A stretch of DNA of 64,000 bases, taken from contig JAKOGI010002152.1 in assembly GCA_029747015.1 (NCBI GenBank), positions 50,001 through 114,000 of the forward strand. The letters run 5' to 3'. A program made the translations under genes and the position numbers. Under the pieces are notes generated by a model, which worked only from the letters and a program-made list of their open reading frames with translations, ran no database searches and had not been told where the DNA came from. Positions 23,016-33,385 of the stretch are shown in pieces (the first letter of the stretch is position 1; every line of letters begins with the position of its first letter). This stretch comes from Carnegiea gigantea (taxonomy: Eukaryota > Streptophyta > Magnoliopsida > Caryophyllales > Cactaceae).

Positions 23016-23339
23016 TGAACAACATATTATAAGTGTCAAAAGTATTCACCCTATTATAAACTTCAAAATTATTCAACATGATTTACTTAATTTTCAAATA
23101 CAAAAACAATTCTCAATCACAAAAACATAAAAACATCATAATGAATAAAAATACAAGTTCAAAATTTATTAATCAACATACAAATTTACATTTGAAGATT
23201 TGTTCAAAAAAAAACTATTGAATGGCCTAGATGCAAAAAACTTCATTAATGGTACAAGCCAATGCCCTCTCTTATGATTGCAAAATTTCATGCTTGATTC
23301 CCACGTAACCTGTCTCACAAAATAAAAAAGCATATACAT

Positions 23340-23810
23340 ATGTTTAGTGAACCAAAGTGTAAATGTAGTGAGGAGATACACCATATTAGTGAGCCAACAC
23401 ATATTTTAAGTGAGCAGACACACTATATTAGTGAGAGTATTACCCTTGAATGCTAGCAGCTTCAAAAGTAGGATTCAACTGATTGTTAGGAATCCTATTC
23501 CCATTGATTGGCTCAACCTTTCATCAAAAATCAAGCTAAAAACCCTATGCATTTCATTAAAATCTATCACTAGATTAGATGCACCTGGTGGATTAGATGA
23601 ACCTGCAACAACAACCTAAACCATCATGGGAAAAATGTATTTTTAGTGAGCATATACATATATTTAGTGAGCTAATGTATAAATGTAGTGAGTGGAACCT
23701 GTAAGACTAACAATGTGAGAATTGAAAAATGTAGTGAACTAATACAAACTTCTAGTAAGCAGATACCCTATATTAGTGAGCGTATTAATACTTTTAGTGA
23801 GCCAAAACAC
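23340..23810 (+). repeat. AGTGAGC array A8 (3' introns of transposase gene)
   Basis: Units such as TATTAGTGAGCCAACACA and TTTAGTGAGCATATACA in two clusters (23340-23440 and 23640-23810). They read AGTGAGC on the plus strand although the gene is on the minus strand. Confidence 0.8.
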
Positions 23811-24934
23811 AGAATAATTCTACTGGTCTTAGCAGCAAACTTAGCAAACTCCAAAACGATATTAATATAAGAAATATAACTTATTCAATGAGATTGTCAA
23901 TAGAGTTTTACATGAGGTTGAGATACATCTCCTCCAGTCCCTGAAGAAAACCTTGCCTTCCTTGATCTAACAATATTTGATATCTTCGTCGACGTACTCT
24001 TCGTCCTAACATTCCTTCACCTTTCTTCCTCGAATCTTTAGGGTTACCAATGATTTTATTGCCAGCACTAGACTCTTGGTCATTTTCAGTGTCTGAAACA
24101 TTAACTGAACCCACAACACCAACATCAGCCTTTAACTTGGCAAAAGCTTCTTCACATAGCTTTCTTGCTTGAGTATTTGATGCACTTGCAACAAGCAAAG
24201 CCTAACACTGCCTATGCATCTGAACCCTCCATATGGAACCAGGAACACCAACTACATTACCACTTGGTGCTTCTTCTACAACCTGGGGGGATCTTGCTAG
24301 CTTAGTCCATCGTTTCAAAATATATTGATCAGGTACACAATGAACGTCGAAAATCCGCAAACAGTGGTAGCAAAGAATACCATTCTCACTGTACTTTTTA
24401 CAGTCACAAACAATATTATGGTCTGAAAGATTAAACCTAATCACAAATCCAAACTTCTTTGAAAGGCAGTTCTCATACACAATATATGTATGCTCTGTAC
24501 CGTAGGGGGTTTTCACTTGAGCCAAGAAGACCTTGACAACACCCTTCTCTTTTAATGTATTCATTCTCAAACACTTTGTACAAGATGTTGTATAGATCTT
24601 CGAAGCATACTGCAAAATGCTAATATGTGGCAAGTGCGTCTCAGGAAATCCATGCCTATTTTTCATATTCTCCTCCTTCTCCTTAATCCCCCACTTAGTA
24701 ACAATGTCACAGAATATATTGTAAAAATCAAACAACCCACAAGTGGCGTTGACTCTCTTTGACAAAGAAGCATTTGTTGACTCATTCCTTTGTAACGATA
24801 AAATGCCACCAGAGAAAACATCATTGTAAACAGTTAAACACCATTTTCTCTTTCAACCAATACAATCTAATCAACCAAGTATTTTCAACATATTTATACT
24901 GTTCAACCAACCTAACACACAAAAACAATGAGCA

Positions 24935-25090
24935 CAAAGTGATAAGTTAGTGAGCAAAAAAATATAACCTTTGTGAGCAGAAGGCATAATCTGGTGAGTA
25001 GACACATATAACCTTGGTGAGCAGACATTAGTAATTAGTGAGCAGAAAGCCATAACTTGGTGAGCATACATTAGTAATTAGTGAGCAGAA
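24935..25090 (+). repeat. AGTGAGC array A9 (transposase intron)
   Basis: Six exact GTGAGC cores in about 155 bp, for example TTGGTGAGCAGACATTAGTA. It lies in an intron of the minus-strand transposase gene but has plus orientation. Confidence 0.85.
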
Positions 25091-26296
25091 AGCTCACCTT
25101 TGCCAACAAAAATTAAACTCGGCTTTTGTATCACATCTCATCAAAATATGGTCAAACTTATCAGCAAATCCACCCAAAATCCTAAGATGACCAATATTCT
25201 TTTTCGAATTCTCCAAGACGTGCCAAGCACACAACCTATGCTTTGCCAAGGGGAAGACCTTTTCAATAGCATTTGCCATAGAAAATGCTTGGTCCGTCAT
25301 CATAGTTTTCGGTTGCGCATCATCCATAGCTTCCAAAATTGTTTGAAATAACCAAACAAAGCTCTCAATCTTCTCATTCATCAAAAACCCACATCCCACC
25401 ATAACATTCTTTGCATGATGATTCATACAAACAAAAGGTGCGTATATCATCTCATAACGGTTGGTCCCATATGTCATGTTAGATACAAAGAGATCACCAA
25501 ACAACAAGTAATCACATTTCATTTGTGAATCTCTCCAAAAAAAGGTCATCAATCAATCATCCTCATCTAATTTAAACTTATTAAAAAAATATTGCTCATT
25601 GACACACCTAGATTCTAAAATACACATCAAATGATTGGCATTGCCCACGTCAAACGTCCTCTTGACTTCATTTGCAACACTATTGTACGCAGTCCTTTCG
25701 CTAAAACCGAGTAATGGTGAACCCCTAGCCTCATTTCTTAGAAGCCGATAAGCATGCAAAACTTTCATACCATTTCTTCTCATCTTTTGAAAGAAGTTCA
25801 CATGAGCTTTCTCGACTTTCTTATGTGACCTCAACTTATGAACCTCATCTTCTAAAAGCAATTCATGATTGTGAACCATTTCATGCTTCATACGAACCCA
25901 TTCCCCATTAGGTTAAATGTAAAATATAGCCATAACTTTACAATTGCCCCTCCGGCTCCATTTTGCAAATGTCTTATCTTTTTTTCCCATGACACCTTTT
26001 AACACCTTGTTTGCTGCAAGAAAACTCCTTTGAACGAACCTCTTGTGAACCCTCTCTCCTTCGCAATTTGCCACACCTAATGGAAGAACCCTTGCGGAAA
26101 GCATACTCATCGTATACCGTAAATGCTGCATTTATAGAACTGATCATTTTACCAATCAGCTCTGATTCATCAGATTCCTTCACTTCTATAACACATTCAT
26201 CATCATCTACACATTTCTCCTTATCAATCACAACACAATTAGACACACCACCGATAATATTACCATCATCAAAAGCCACGCCTTTGCCCTTTGAAC

Positions 26297-27659
26297 TGAT
26301 GAACCTCTATTTTGCCCCATTTTTAGCCCCTATTTGACCCATTTTCTCCCCCATTTTCACGTTCAATTTCGTTAAGGAAGGGTCAAATTGGCCTCCTTTA
26401 GTATACTTTTTACTCACACAGCATCTTTTGATGTTTTCAGGAACTTTATCGAAGAAACGGAAAGATGAACAATTTCAGCAGAAAGGAGGGCAAAGGAGAC
26501 GATTTAAAGTTACGAAAAAGCGTCGCACGGAAGTCCCAACGAACCGAAACGATAATAACCAGCCGGGCCACGAGAACCGACCGAGCCCAAGCGGCCAGCC
26601 AAGTGGCAAGGCCTGGCCGTACCACGTGGCGCGGTGCGCTGCTTCGTGCGGAGCCAGGGCCTGTTCTGTCAGAGTATTAGCACGGTCCCACCGTGCCACC
26701 CCTGTTCCGCGTCGCGACTTAAATTTTCCTTCGGGGTTATTTTAGGGGACATTCAGCTTTTATTCAGTTTTCTCTACACAAACGCTTTCTTAGGCGATTT
26801 CTAGGTTTAGTCAATAGTTTTATTCTCATACCTTTGTTCCGCGATTGGATTGAAGTTTTGTTCCACCTTTGACTTATACGATTAATCTCAGGTTTTTGCT
26901 CTCAATTCTTCTCTCCTTTGTTTTGGAATCATTCTAGGTTTTGTTGGCTATGGTTGTTGAATTGAATGATATGATTATCATTTTGAATATGATTCTAGGC
27001 TAAATCCTTTAACTTAGGTTGGGATTGACGCCGAATATGTATAGTTGAATCTTGTACAGGCCCAATCCTTGCTCCCCCTTTGTTTTGCGACTATGAATTC
27101 TACCATGCACGCCACATGCTCGATGAAATGCTCGAAAAAACATTCATCCTTTTTATTAGGGTTTAGGGGAGCGTTGAGCGACGAAACCTTTACCTAGTGC
27201 GCCTTAGTAGATGATTAGGGTTTTAACATGAAAATAGTTAAGATTCTAATTGGGATTTGAGATTGTGAATCTTGTAATCCTTCGACTTTTAGTCCCATGA
27301 AAATAGGCGACTATAGTTCTAGGATTAGTCTTCGATCCTTGAGAGAGGGAGGAGCTTAATTGACAATCTATCCATTCATGTTGCATGCCTGGGAGATGTT
27401 TGGTAGGGCCAGTAATCGATTCGTTAGCATATTTGTGCTGTTAATTCCTACCTAAGTGCTTCCTATTCTGCTGCTTACGACACTTATTAGTTGTCATTGT
27501 TTCACCTAGTTTAGTCTCCCAACCATAATTTTGATTGCCTAGCTTGAGTGGTCTAATTAGTTCTGGTAGTTGAAGCCAAGTTCCCTGTGGATTCGACCCG
27601 TACTTGCCGGTTGCTAGCTACAGATACGCCGTACACTTGCGGTAATTAAAACGATAACA
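26297..27659 (+). repeat. 5' LTR of the Athila-like element
   Basis: It starts TGATGAACC right at the breakpoint with unit A and ends near ...GATAACA. It is followed by AGTTTTTGGAGATGTTGCCGGGGA-type PBS sequence at about 27660-27683, a diverged form of the tRNA-Asp PBS used by Athila/Tat elements. A GC-rich stem (GCACGGT/ACCGTGC) is at 26680-26696. There is no second LTR for comparison; the exact end is uncertain by a few bases. Confidence 0.7.
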
Positions 27660-27915
27660 AGTTTTTGGAGATGTTGCCGGGGAACTTGCGCCTTTCAATA
27701 TTAGAATCGATTAGCATGCTCTTGACTAGCCTTTTTCTTTTCCCCTTCTTGTTCCCCCCCTCTCGTGCTTAAAACTGTTTACGCCGTGGTAGTGTTGGCT
27801 TTGTATGCGCAGGCGAAGTCAAAAGGATCAACTACTTGTTTCTTTTGACCCAGAGATTGAAGCCACTGCTTGAAGGTAAAGCAGTGTAAGGAAGCGGCAA
27901 CAAGCATAAGTTCTG

Positions 27916-28816
27916 ATGGCTGGGCAAGATGAAAGAGTTTTGCGAGATTATGCCCTCCCCCAGGCATCGGGCATAACTTCCTCCATCGTTAGCCCAGCCA
28001 TCGATAACAATTTTGAGCTTAGCCCTGCACTGATTACTTTTATAGAGAGGGAGCAATTCAGCAGGCACCCCTCGAAAAACCCTAACGTGCACCTTCGCAG
28101 ATTCCTTGCGAAGTGTGACACCATCACCGACGCAATCCGCTTGCGACTCTTTCCCTTCTCACTGCGGGATAGAGCCAGCGACTGGCTGCAGAACGAGGAG
28201 CCCAACTCGTTCACCACTTGGGAAGTACTCTCCAAGGCGTTCCTCAGTAAGTACTTCCCACCTGGCAGGACTGCCAAGTTGAGGACGGACATCACCTCCT
28301 TCGCCCAGCAGGATGGTGAGTCCTTTTACGAAGCATGGGAGAGGTTTTAACCTCCAGCGCCAGTGCCCCCACCACGAAGTTTCAGACTGGCTCCTAATCC
28401 AAACCTTCTACAATGGGTTGGAGCGATCAGTGAAGATCTCGGTTGATGCCGCAGCAGGGGGTACTCTAATGGGCAAGTCGATTGAAGCAGCAAAGGCATT
28501 GTTGGAAGAGATGGCTTCCAACAACTATCACTGGGCAAGTGAGAGGGCTGCCCCCAGGAGAGGTGGTGGCAGACACAAGGTAGAAGCTATGACACTCCTA
28601 ACGAGCAGGGTGGATGCCCTCGCACAGCGCCTCGATAAGGCGGCCACCCCTTTGACCACTTCTGCAGGGCCATCCATGGGGACCTATGCATACTGCGAGG
28701 TGTGTGGTATCCAAGGACACACCTCCATTGAGTGTTACAATGCTCTCCCCAGCATTGAACATGTCAATGCTTACCACACCTACACCACATCTCCTCAAAA
28801 TAATCCGCGTAACGAT
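27916..28816 (+). pseudogene. Athila-type gag, frameshifted and 3'-truncated
   Basis: From ATG 27916 the frame shows the plant gypsy gag signature: RDYALPQASGI..., then the retrotransposon gag domain (LRLFPFSLRDRASDWL, FLSKYFPPGRTAKLR) at about residues 45-130. The frame breaks near 28345 (premature TAA) and continues in another frame with QRQCPHHEVSDWLLIQTFYNGL, and a zinc-knuckle-like motif CEVCGIQGHTSIEC near 28700. The family sequence then normally continues into a Tyr/Asn-rich segment, but here it passes into unit B after NNPRND. Gag forms the virus-like particle that packages the element RNA in the cytoplasm. The protein cannot be completed because pol is absent. Confidence 0.8.
28810..28816. 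other. Rearrangement junction: Athila gag fused to unit B
   Basis: TAACGAT is present both in the gag reading (Arg-Asn-Asp codons) and in unit A at 9848-9854. To the right the sequence follows unit A from 9848 on; to the left it is gag. Seven bases of overlap indicate microhomology joining. Confidence 0.8.
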
Positions 28817-28936
28817 AATGATAAAACATCATAACTGAGAGACGGGTGATAGACTTTGATTCATGCCCATGTGTGGTGGACTTGAGGTCATTTTTTGCAG
28901 CAGCTTTAGGCTTTGGACAAATGGCCATGCACCCAA

Positions 28937-29538
28937 TTAACGATTGGTGCATGTCCCAGATTTCTGGCCAGGATAGCGAAAGCAAAAGCCTGAGCAGCAC
29001 GGTGGAATACTAAGTTCAGTGCACTTTGCCCCGTTTTTCTTACACTGCGCTTCTGCCAGCATTGGACCTGCATATAGACATATATATGCATTCTATTAAT
29101 ATTACAATCAGGGACGAAAATCAGAGTCAATGTCGAAGGGGGATCACATATTAGACTCAATAAGGAGGGTCATAAACCTGAAAATCAACTCAATTTTCTT
29201 TCTTTTAGATAAAAGCTAATTTGAGGCCAGACTAAATATGTTATTGATAGAGGTGAGTTTATGGATAACAATAAAAAATAATGAGAAGGTTACTAGAATA
29301 TTTTTAGCTTCAGTAATTGCAAAAATTGGCATAGTGATGAAAATTAATCTATGTTATGATCAAAATAGTCTACATTATAAAAATTAATTATACGTGAGTT
29401 TATTATTTGAAGCTCCATTACAAAAATTAGACATAGTAATGAAAATTAAATCAAAGGTGACTTGCCTTGGCTAGCGAGGAGAAGCACAATAAAAAGGCAG
29501 ATGGCGAAGATGGTAATGAATTTCGCAAGTTTTGCCAT
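28937..29538 (-). CDS. Knottin-type antimicrobial peptide precursor, copy B (two exons)
   Basis: Exon 1 is 29538-29466 and exon 2 is 29067-28937, with the same lengths (73 and 131 nt) and GC-AG intron as copy A. The open frame is intact at 67 aa. I see two amino-acid differences from A: Val to Ile in the signal peptide (ATT for GTT) and Leu to Phe after the fifth cysteine (CFRYPGQ). All six cysteines are kept (C-x6-C-x7-CC-x3-C-x10-C). The TATA box is conserved at 29631-29638. The normal 3' region is replaced: 121 bp after the stop codon, the sequence becomes Athila gag in antisense, so the native poly(A) signal is missing. The protein is likely functional if the transcript can be ended; expression is uncertain. 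Confidence 0.82.
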
Positions 29539-29630
29539 ATTTAATTTTTTGGTTTTCTCACTTCTTCACTCTCTCGTAGTTGGTTCGTAGTGTTTTAAAC
29601 GTGGTGAGATGAATTGGCAAAGATGAAAAG

Positions 29631-29638
29631 TATTTATA
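29631..29638 (-). promoter_or_regulatory. TATA box of knottin gene B
   Basis: CTATAAATAC on the minus strand, 93 bp upstream of the ATG, the same position as in copy A. Confidence 0.6.
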
Positions 29639-29664
29639 GATAACATAGGACCATAAATGCATGA

Positions 29665-30808
29665 AGAGCCGTCTTTATGGAATATTTCTCACTCCTTTTT
29701 CTTTGTTTTTGTGGACGGATAGGATCTGTATTAGGTAGGGGTGTTATAAAGTCGGGTGAATACTGTCTTCTACTTATCAGAAAAATATTCAACTAATTTC
29801 TATTGGTTACGTACGTTATCGGCTGGATATCTGCTTGACCGATGTTTAACTAAAATAAAATTTAAAATTTTTATAATTTTTAAGTATGGAAACAAAAATA
29901 TTGTGTATAGATTATGCAAGTTGTTTATGAATGGTTAGCTTGCACCAAATGGGAAAAACTGGGGGAAAAAAAAAAGTGGTTATCGATTTTGAGAAATGCC
30001 CAACGCAAATTTCATTGCAAGGTAAAAAAAGTCAAGTAATGAAAAAGCTCAAAAAATAATATGGCCATCCACTTTAAATTGCTTTGGCATTCTTTGTACT
30101 ATGAGCAGCAACTTATCTTGAAAATTGACATCGAGAACCCAAATTGAGCTGTACCTTCTACCTACTGTTTAACCCCAAAAAAAAAAAAAAAACCAAAGAA
30201 AAGAAGTCAATTGAAAATATAGAGACTCAATAAATAATTGAAAATATAGAGACTCAATAAAAAATCTCCTATAGATTGTTACTAACATGAATTGAATTAA
30301 ATGCCTATGTTGAACTCAAATTATTTTAATTAATTACCAATATTAGTTTTAAACCATTAAAATAATGTGTTTATTTGCCTTTACAATTTTTATTAGATTA
30401 ATCTGATTTCTTATTTAGAACTTGTTATCATTCCTTGTAACTCCTCGGCTCTCCGTGCAGCTTCTTACCAAACCTCGCTGATTGAAATAAGATCTCTGTG
30501 ATACCCAAGATTTGGTTAAGGAAAGCCGTAAAAGAATTGAAGTTATCACTTGCTCACCAAAGATGAATATTTTTTTTTTTTTTAAGATACTACACTCCTT
30601 AAAACTTCCCAGTCCTATTTACCATATATGACTTTCAGGATGACTGGTTGTCTGGGAAGTTTACCAAGTGGCATGTAAATTAAGAGAATAGAACATGTTG
30701 GAAAAACTTTCAGTGATTTGTGAGATCAATTGTTAATCTTCGAATTAGTTCTGAATAACTATCTACACTATGAAAGGGAATGGAACGTTACAAATGAAAT
30801 CACAGTTG
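29665..30808. other. Non-coding DNA of unit B
   Basis: It aligns with 10700-11808 of unit A at about 94% by eye. It contains a B-only tandem copy of TTGAAAATATAGAGACTCAA (about 30210 and 30237) and a longer poly-A at 30177-30192. No gene is supported. Confidence 0.6.
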
Positions 30809-30813
30809 ATCTG

Positions 30814-31119
30814 TGATACAAATAGAATTATGAGAGACAAGGAAAAAGGCAGGAAAATAAGTTACTGAACCCGAAAATTTAGGATTTTGTTAGTAAGCTG
30901 GCAAGGCACCTACTCAAGCAAGAATAGTAACTATAAAACCATTGTAATAATGCCAACAGGAAATATCATGAATGTAAATATCAGTTTATCTTTTCTATCT
31001 AAAACTCCTTCTTCCCTAAACCCCTCTTTCCCAATTTCTCTTATCTAAATTCCCTGTGTAGAATTCTCGAAGAGGCCTTTCTCAATTTCTTTTGGCTCCC
31101 TTCCTGAATTCTTGCATCA
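30814..31119 (+). repeat. 5' LTR of the 2.33-kb element
   Basis: 306 bp, TGATACAAATAG... to ...CTTGCATCA. It adjoins the PBS. Confidence 0.92.
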
Positions 31120-31299
31120 ATGGTATCAGAGCATCTCTGATCCTGTTTCGATTTACCCACCAAAAAAAAAAAAGTTAATTTCTATGAGGACCATCGAAGA
31201 GTTGAAGAGGTTTTTTTTTAGCAATATCAATGTTGATTTCTTCAGCAAAGGACAGCGATGGAGCATCAATTTGGCAATTAGAAGAGGAATGACAACGTA

Positions 31300-32565
31300 T
31301 TGCAGATTGAGGCTAAAATCAAGCCAATAGCTACCCAGTTAGAAGCTGCCATAAAGAGTAAGAAAATTTGCTCCTATCGTTCAATTTCTTCAGATGAAAT
31401 CTTTGAAAAATGGGATAAGGGCTTATGTGAATTATGTGATGAAACCTATTTTGCTGGACACAAATGTAAGAAGATGGGCTCAAATTACTTGATTGTTTTG
31501 GTGGATGAAGAAAAGAACACCACCGAATACAATAGCAAGGCTAATAACCTTTCATCAGTTAATGAGCTCCAAGTGTTTGATAAAAGTCCTAAGAGAAATA
31601 CATGTATCAAGTCAGATGAGTGGCTTGGGGAAGGTAAACAGAATCTGCAAGAAGATTCTACAGTCATATCTTGTGAGCAATTAAGTAATTTGAATCCTCT
31701 CAATGGATTGCTTATGAAAACTACTTCAGCTGCCCATGATGAATTGGCCTCGAAAGCACAACATGAGCAACAACTTAATGTCCAGCAATTGTTTGATGAA
31801 ATTCCCAAGAGAATTGGGGTTAATGTTACTGGCCATGAATCTGTTGTCCATGTTACAGGGGTTCTTGTTCATAAACTTCAGAACAATCCATATTCTCAAA
31901 TTACCCAAAAGGGGATGCTTACACATCCAAATTTGTTGGCAAGTGTAGAATCAGCAGTTGAGCACGTGAAGGGCATGTGCTAGGAAAAGACTAGTGAACA
32001 AGAAGTGTTGTTTGATTGTAAGGAGTTGTTTTCCTTGAACAGAAATACAGTTGGGATGATAGAGAAATCCATCACAATGGATGAGGAAGAACAAAGTCTG
32101 AATATACAACAAGTGTTTGATGAATTACTTGAGAAAAATTCAGTGAAAAAGTTGTTTCACCAGTAAGAAATTGATGAATATTGGGCACAACTTGATCATA
32201 TGATGACCTCTAAGAAGCTGGAAAAGTATGATCCCCTTGATGAGTTGCTTAAGAGAAATGGGTTCAACCTTAGCCACTAGCTGTTTGATGAAATCAATTA
32301 GCCAAGAAAAGAACCTAGTTGCCTGCATTTGGTGTTGGATTGGAAATGGGATCCAACCCCAAAATTAAAATTGGTTGAGGCTGATTGGTGCTGTCTGTTT
32401 GCAGCCAATCATAGAGGGAAGTGGGACAAATCTTTTTGCTTTATCACCTTTGACCCTGGTGGAATGCAATCTCTTTGCAAATGGCTACCTACTGATTTGC
32501 ATACCATTTATAATCTTGAGGTTGTAAGTGTTATTTTCGATCGAGGGAAACTGGACTTGTTATAG
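31300..32565 (+). pseudogene. Degenerate internal coding region of the 2.33-kb element
   Basis: An open frame at 31300-31983 (227 codons) contains a Cys/His motif CELCDETYFAGHKCKK, like the linker between gag and protease in plant chromoviral gypsy elements (CxxC...GHxC). After it comes an acidic stretch with no recognised domain and repeats of FDE(I/L)(P/L)K. Stops follow from 31981. A second short frame at 32329-32565 (WKWDPTPKLKLVEADW...) has no family I know. The end of the internal region (AGCCTTGAGGACAAGG then GAGGGGGAAGA, about 32800-32840) resembles the 3' end of chromoviral pol/PPT regions. Most of pol is gone, so this is a deletion derivative. Confidence 0.5.
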
Positions 32566-32840
32566 GATGGAAGGATTGGAGCAATTGGGGTTGAGAAGAC
32601 AGCTCTTGTAATGATATCGATGATAAGGTGGAACACTGAAGAACATACTATTTGCAATCTTGAAGCTGTAACCATGGTATTTGATCTGGCGGAGGAGGAG
32701 AATTCAGCAAACAGTTCAATATATGATACAGTAGCAAGGTTATAGTGCGGACCAAGCCACTATGGAGTTTGTTGATACTTTTGAGCTGAAGTACCCATCC
32801 TTTGAGCCTTGAGGACAAGGCTGTCTTGAGGGGGAAGATA

Positions 32841-33146
32841 TGATACAGGTAGAATTACGAGAGAGAAGGAAAAAGGCAGGAAAATAGGTTATTGAACCCG
32901 AAAATTTAGGATTTTGTTAGTGAGTTGGCAGGGCACCTACTCAAGTAAGAATAGTAGCTATAAAACCATTGTAATAATGCTAAAAGGAAATATCATGAAT
33001 GCAAATATCAATTTATCTTTTCTCTCTAAAACTCCTTCTTCCCCAAACTCATCTTTTCCGATTTCTTTTATCTAAATTCCCTGTGTAGAATTCTTGAAGA
33101 GGCCTTTCTCCAGTTCTTTTGGCTCCCCTCCTGAATTCCTACATCA
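32841..33146 (+). repeat. 3' LTR of the 2.33-kb element
   Basis: 306 bp, TGATACAGGTAG... to ...CCTACATCA, the same length as the 5' LTR. Confidence 0.92.
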
Positions 33147-33385
33147 ATCTGCAACTACGACCTATACCCATGAGCAAGAGAACCCAACGTAGTACGTTAT
33201 CAAGGGATCATTTATTGTTTGGGACTGCATTCACGAGTATGCATATGAGTTATTAGAAGTTAGGCATAAAAAATTAGGCATGGCTACTTATATCACAACT
33301 TAGGTACATCTTCTTTTTTAAGGAGTTCACTCATAAGAACTCAACAATTAGGCATGCTTGTGGTGGACAGTTAGTATATGGTCCA

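Larger units (their letters stand above)
12047..26296. mobile_element. MULE-type element carrying a ULP1-like gene, copy A (right end missing)
   Basis: A plus-strand ULP1-like protease gene (12450-22617) and a minus-strand FAR1/MULE transposase gene (26296-23169) converge, with about 550 bp between them. ULP1-bearing MULEs are known in plants. Arrays of the AGTGAGC repeat fill the introns and spacers. I cannot fix the left terminus: both units share flanking DNA, so the element edge is hidden. The best candidate edge is the palindrome region near 12050, matching 33386-33417 in B. The right terminus is absent because an Athila-like LTR starts at 26297, inside the transposase gene. The element is nested with TR-GAG2 (15798-19037). 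Confidence 0.65.
23169..26296 (-). pseudogene. FAR1-type MULE transposase gene, copy A (dead)
   Basis: Read on the minus strand, blocks in order are: FAR1 DNA-binding zinc domain (about 26190-25830: YDEYAFRKGSS...FSCSKQG...MKHEMVHNHEL), MULE transposase core (25552-25094: FGDLFVSNMTYGTNRYEMIYAP, CMNHHAKNVMVGCGFL, MTDQAFSMANAIEKVFP, HRLCAWHV), SWIM-like zinc domain (about 24400-24340: CDCKKYSENGILCYHCL), and a tail with basic RRVRRRRYQ. The protein would cut and move the element in the nucleus. Damage: stops at 25553-25555 and 25913-25915, a frameshift in a poly-T near 25985, and a stop at 24202-24204. The expected first catalytic Asp, normally before TTY in the family, reads Asn (SNMTYGTN). 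An Athila-like LTR at 26297 removes the N-terminus. Introns with AGTGAGC arrays lie at about 24935-25090 and 23340-23810. Confidence 0.82.
26297..28816 (+). mobile_element. Athila-like gypsy retrotransposon, truncated after gag
   Basis: It contains a 5' LTR, PBS region and gag, and then stops abruptly at 28810-28816, where unit B sequence begins. It interrupts the unit A transposase gene. The uninterrupted site is visible in unit B near 63395 (CCCTTTGAAC then CACCAG). The 5' target-site half would be TGAAC (26292-26296); the other half is lost with the 3' end. No pol is present. Confidence 0.8.
30814..33146 (+). mobile_element. Non-autonomous LTR retrotransposon of 2.33 kb, unit B only
   Basis: Two LTRs of exactly 306 bp (30814-31119 and 32841-33146) with TG...CA ends are flanked by ATCTG on both sides (30809-30813 and 33147-33151). 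Unit A has the empty site (GTTGATCTGCAAC near 11805). The PBS TGGTATCAGAGC at 31121-31132 is of the initiator tRNA-Met type, and the PPT GAGGGGGAAGA lies just before 32841. The 1.7-kb internal part lacks protease, integrase and RT. The LTRs differ at roughly 28 of 306 sites by eye, so it is not recent. Confidence 0.92.

Noticed and set aside
26428..26745. Open frames on both strands in the Athila-like LTR
   Set aside because: GC-rich LTR sequence with overlapping frames and no family match.
28810..28816. Simple tandem duplication as the origin of units A and B with the Athila element already present
   Set aside because: Unit B has an uninterrupted site where the Athila element sits in A, so the element or the join came later, or the two units came from different haplotypes.
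32329..32565. 78-codon frame in the 2.33-kb LTR element as a captured host gene
   Set aside because: No recognisable domain and no introns; it is more simply a remnant of the element's own degraded interior.
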